A stretch of DNA of 64,000 nucleotides from Panulirus ornatus (Eukaryota; Arthropoda; Malacostraca; Decapoda; Palinuridae): positions 19,714,154 to 19,778,153 of the forward strand of contig NC_092238.1 of NCBI RefSeq assembly GCF_036320965.1. The letters are read 5' to 3'. Below are positions 62,080-64,000 of the stretch, in pieces. The notes beneath the pieces are model-generated. The model searched no databases, was not told where the DNA came from, and saw nothing but the letters and a program-made list of their open reading frames with translations. The translations under genes and the position numbers were made by a program. Within the stretch, counting starts at the first letter, position 1. Every line of letters begins with the position of its first letter.

Positions 62080-64000
62080 AATGTTGTTTTGAAGAGAGTG
62101 GTTAGAGTAAGTGAGCTTGGGAAGGAGACTTGTGTGAGGAAGTACTAGGAGAGATTGAATACAGAATGGGGACATAAGGGGATTGAGGGAGGAATGGGAT
62201 GTATTTAGGGAAGCAGTGATGGCTTGTGCAAAAGATGCCTGTGGCAGGAGAAGCGTGGGAGGTCGGCGGATTAGAAAGTGTTGTGAGTTGCGGGATGAAG
62301 TAAAACTATCATTGAAAGGTAAGAGAGAGGCATTTGGACGATTTCTGCCGGGAAATAATGCAAATGACTGAGAGATCTTTTAAACAAAGAGGCAGGAGGT
62401 CAAGAGAAAGGGGCAAGAGGCGAAAAAGAGGGCAAATGAGAGTTGGGGTGAAAGAGTAGCATTAAATTTTAGGGAAAAATAAAAAGATATTTTGGAGGGA
62501 GGTAAATGAAATGTGTAAGACAAGGGAACAAATGGGAACATCAGTGAAGGGGGCTGATGGGGAGGTGATAACAAGTAGTGGTGATGTGAGAAGGAGTTGG
62601 AGTGAGTATTTTGAAGGTTTGTTGAATGTGTTTGATGATAGAGTTGCAGATATAGGGTGTTTTAGTCAAGGTGGTGTGCAAAGTGAGAGGGTTAGGGAGA
62701 ATGACTTGGTAAACAGAATGAGGTAGTAAAAAGCTTTCCGGAAGATGAAAGCCCGCACGGCAGTGGGTTTGGATGGTATTGCAGTGGAATTTATTAAAAA
62801 AGGGATGACTGTATTGTTGACTGGTTGGTAATGGTTATTTGATATATGTATGACTCATGATGAGTTGCCTGAGGACTGGCGGAATGCTTGCATAGTGCCA
62901 TTGTACAAAGGCAAAAGGGATAAGAGTGAGTACTCAAATTACATAGGTATAAGTTTGTTGAGTATTCCTGGGAGGTTATACGGGAGGGTATTGATTGAGA
63001 AGGTGAAGGCATGTACTGAGCATCAGACTGGGAAGAGCAGTGTGGTTTCCAAAGTGGGAGAGGATGTTTGGATCATGAGTCTGCTTTGAAAATTGTATGT
63101 GAGAAATACTTAGAAAAGCAAATGGATTTTTATGTAGCATTTACGGATCTGGAGAAGGCATTTGATAGAGATGCTGTGCGGAAGGTATTAAGAATGTATG
63201 GTGTGGGACGTAAGTTGTTAGAAGCAGTAAAAAGTTTTAATCAAGGATGTAAGGCATGTGTACGAGTAGGAAGAGAAGAAAGTGATTGGTTCTCAGTGAA
63301 TGTTGGTTTACGGCAGGGGTGCGTTATGTTTCCATGGTTGTTGAATTTGTTTATGGATGTGTTTGTTAGGGAGGTGAAGGCAAGAGGTTTGGAAAGAGGG
63401 GCAATTATGCAGTCTGCTGTGTACGAGAGAGCTTGGGAAGAGAGTCAGTTGTAGTTCGCTGATGAGACAGCGCTGGTGGCTGATTCGGGTGAGAAACTGC
63501 AGAAGTGGATGACTGAGTTTCGTAAAGTGTGTGAAAGAAGAAAGCTGAGAGTAAATGTGAATTAGAGCAAGGTTATTAGGTAGAGTAGGGTTGAGGGACA
63601 AGTCAATTGGGAAGTAAGTTTGAATGGAGAAAACTGGAGGAAGAGAAGTGTTTTAGATATCTGGGAGTGGATTGTGCAGCGGATGGAACCATGGAAGCGG
63701 AAGTGAGTCATAGGGTGGGGGAGGGTGCGAAAGTTATGGGAGCGTTGAAAAATGTGTGGATGTCGAGATCGTTATCTTGGAAATCAAAAATGGGTATGTT
63801 TGAAGGAATAATGGTTCCAACAATGTTATATGGTTTCGAGGCGTGGGCTAATGATAGAGTTGTACGGAGGAGAGTGGATGATTTGGAAATGAGATGCTTG
63901 AGCACAATATGTGGTGTGAGGTGGTTTGATCGAGTAAGTGATGAAAGGGTAAGAGAGACGTGTGGTAATAAAAAGTGTGTGGTTGAGAGAGCAGAAGAGG
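62080..64000 (+). mobile_element. RTE-like LINE, decayed, running off the window
   Basis: Plus-strand copy starting at AATGTTGTTTTGAAGAGAGTGG (end of the endonuclease region) and continuing through linker, RT and C-terminal region to the window edge. It is more diverged than its neighbours. Confidence 0.87.
62080..64000 (+). pseudogene. LINE reverse transcriptase pseudogene (partial)
   Basis: Recognisable linker (62183-62726), RT (62850-63454) and C-terminal (63650-64000) segments are split by many small indels and stops. The FADD box reads as a stop plus FADET near 63452-63470, removing the second catalytic Asp. DLEKAFDR near 63150 lacks two residues. Among the oldest copies in the window. 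Confidence 0.83.

Overview
This is eukaryotic DNA, almost certainly from an arthropod and probably from a decapod crustacean. The support is indirect. There is one ionotropic-receptor-like gene (a protostome chemoreceptor family), a Ty3/gypsy retroelement with a baculovirus-F-like envelope gene, dozens of RTE-like LINE fragments, and very long (TA)n arrays plus (GA)n, (AC)n and (AAT)n tracts. No operons, bacterial genes, CRISPR arrays, rRNAs or tRNAs were recognised.

Layout: 1-16626 is a chain of copies of one LINE family in both orientations, separated by (TA)n arrays, with two short non-autonomous derivatives (4518-4757 and 7138-7379). 16627-18968 is mostly single-copy DNA with one LINE 3' UTR fragment. 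18969-19068 is an assembly gap. 19069-25037 is poor-quality or inverted-duplicated sequence containing a diverged relative of the LINE. 25109-31567 holds two long LINE copies. 31730-34690 is single-copy DNA with the first exon of an ionotropic receptor (minus strand, 34154 to 33086) that carries one nonsense codon and one homopolymer frameshift. 34694-45330 is a minisatellite with a period near 58 bp, split by a 7.6-kb envelope-bearing LTR retroelement (36770-44345, coding on the minus strand). 45827-64000 returns to LINE copies, including the best-preserved ones (48510-51506, 52463-54505, 54525-56618, 59081-62043).

The LINE encodes a single protein of about 998 residues: an APE-type endonuclease, a reverse transcriptase with the FADD catalytic box, and a C-terminal region typical of RTE-like elements. 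Copies fall into lineages by 3' UTR and diagnostic residues. An older group has a long 3' UTR and an ORF reading 11 codons past the later stop. A younger group has a 3' UTR shortened by about 250 bp and an A-run followed by (TA)n at its 3' end. Nearly every young copy touches (TA)n, so (TA)n is either the insertion target or is seeded by the element.

The LTR element has recognisable gag zinc knuckle, protease, RT, RNase H, integrase with GPY/F module, and envelope regions in several reading frames. It is an old, defective copy. I found no clearly new enzymatic system. The most interesting items are the envelope-bearing element inside a minisatellite, the LINE-derived short elements, the (TA)n/LINE relationship, a clear 5'-inverted LINE insertion, and large inverted repeats, one of which is probably an assembly artefact.
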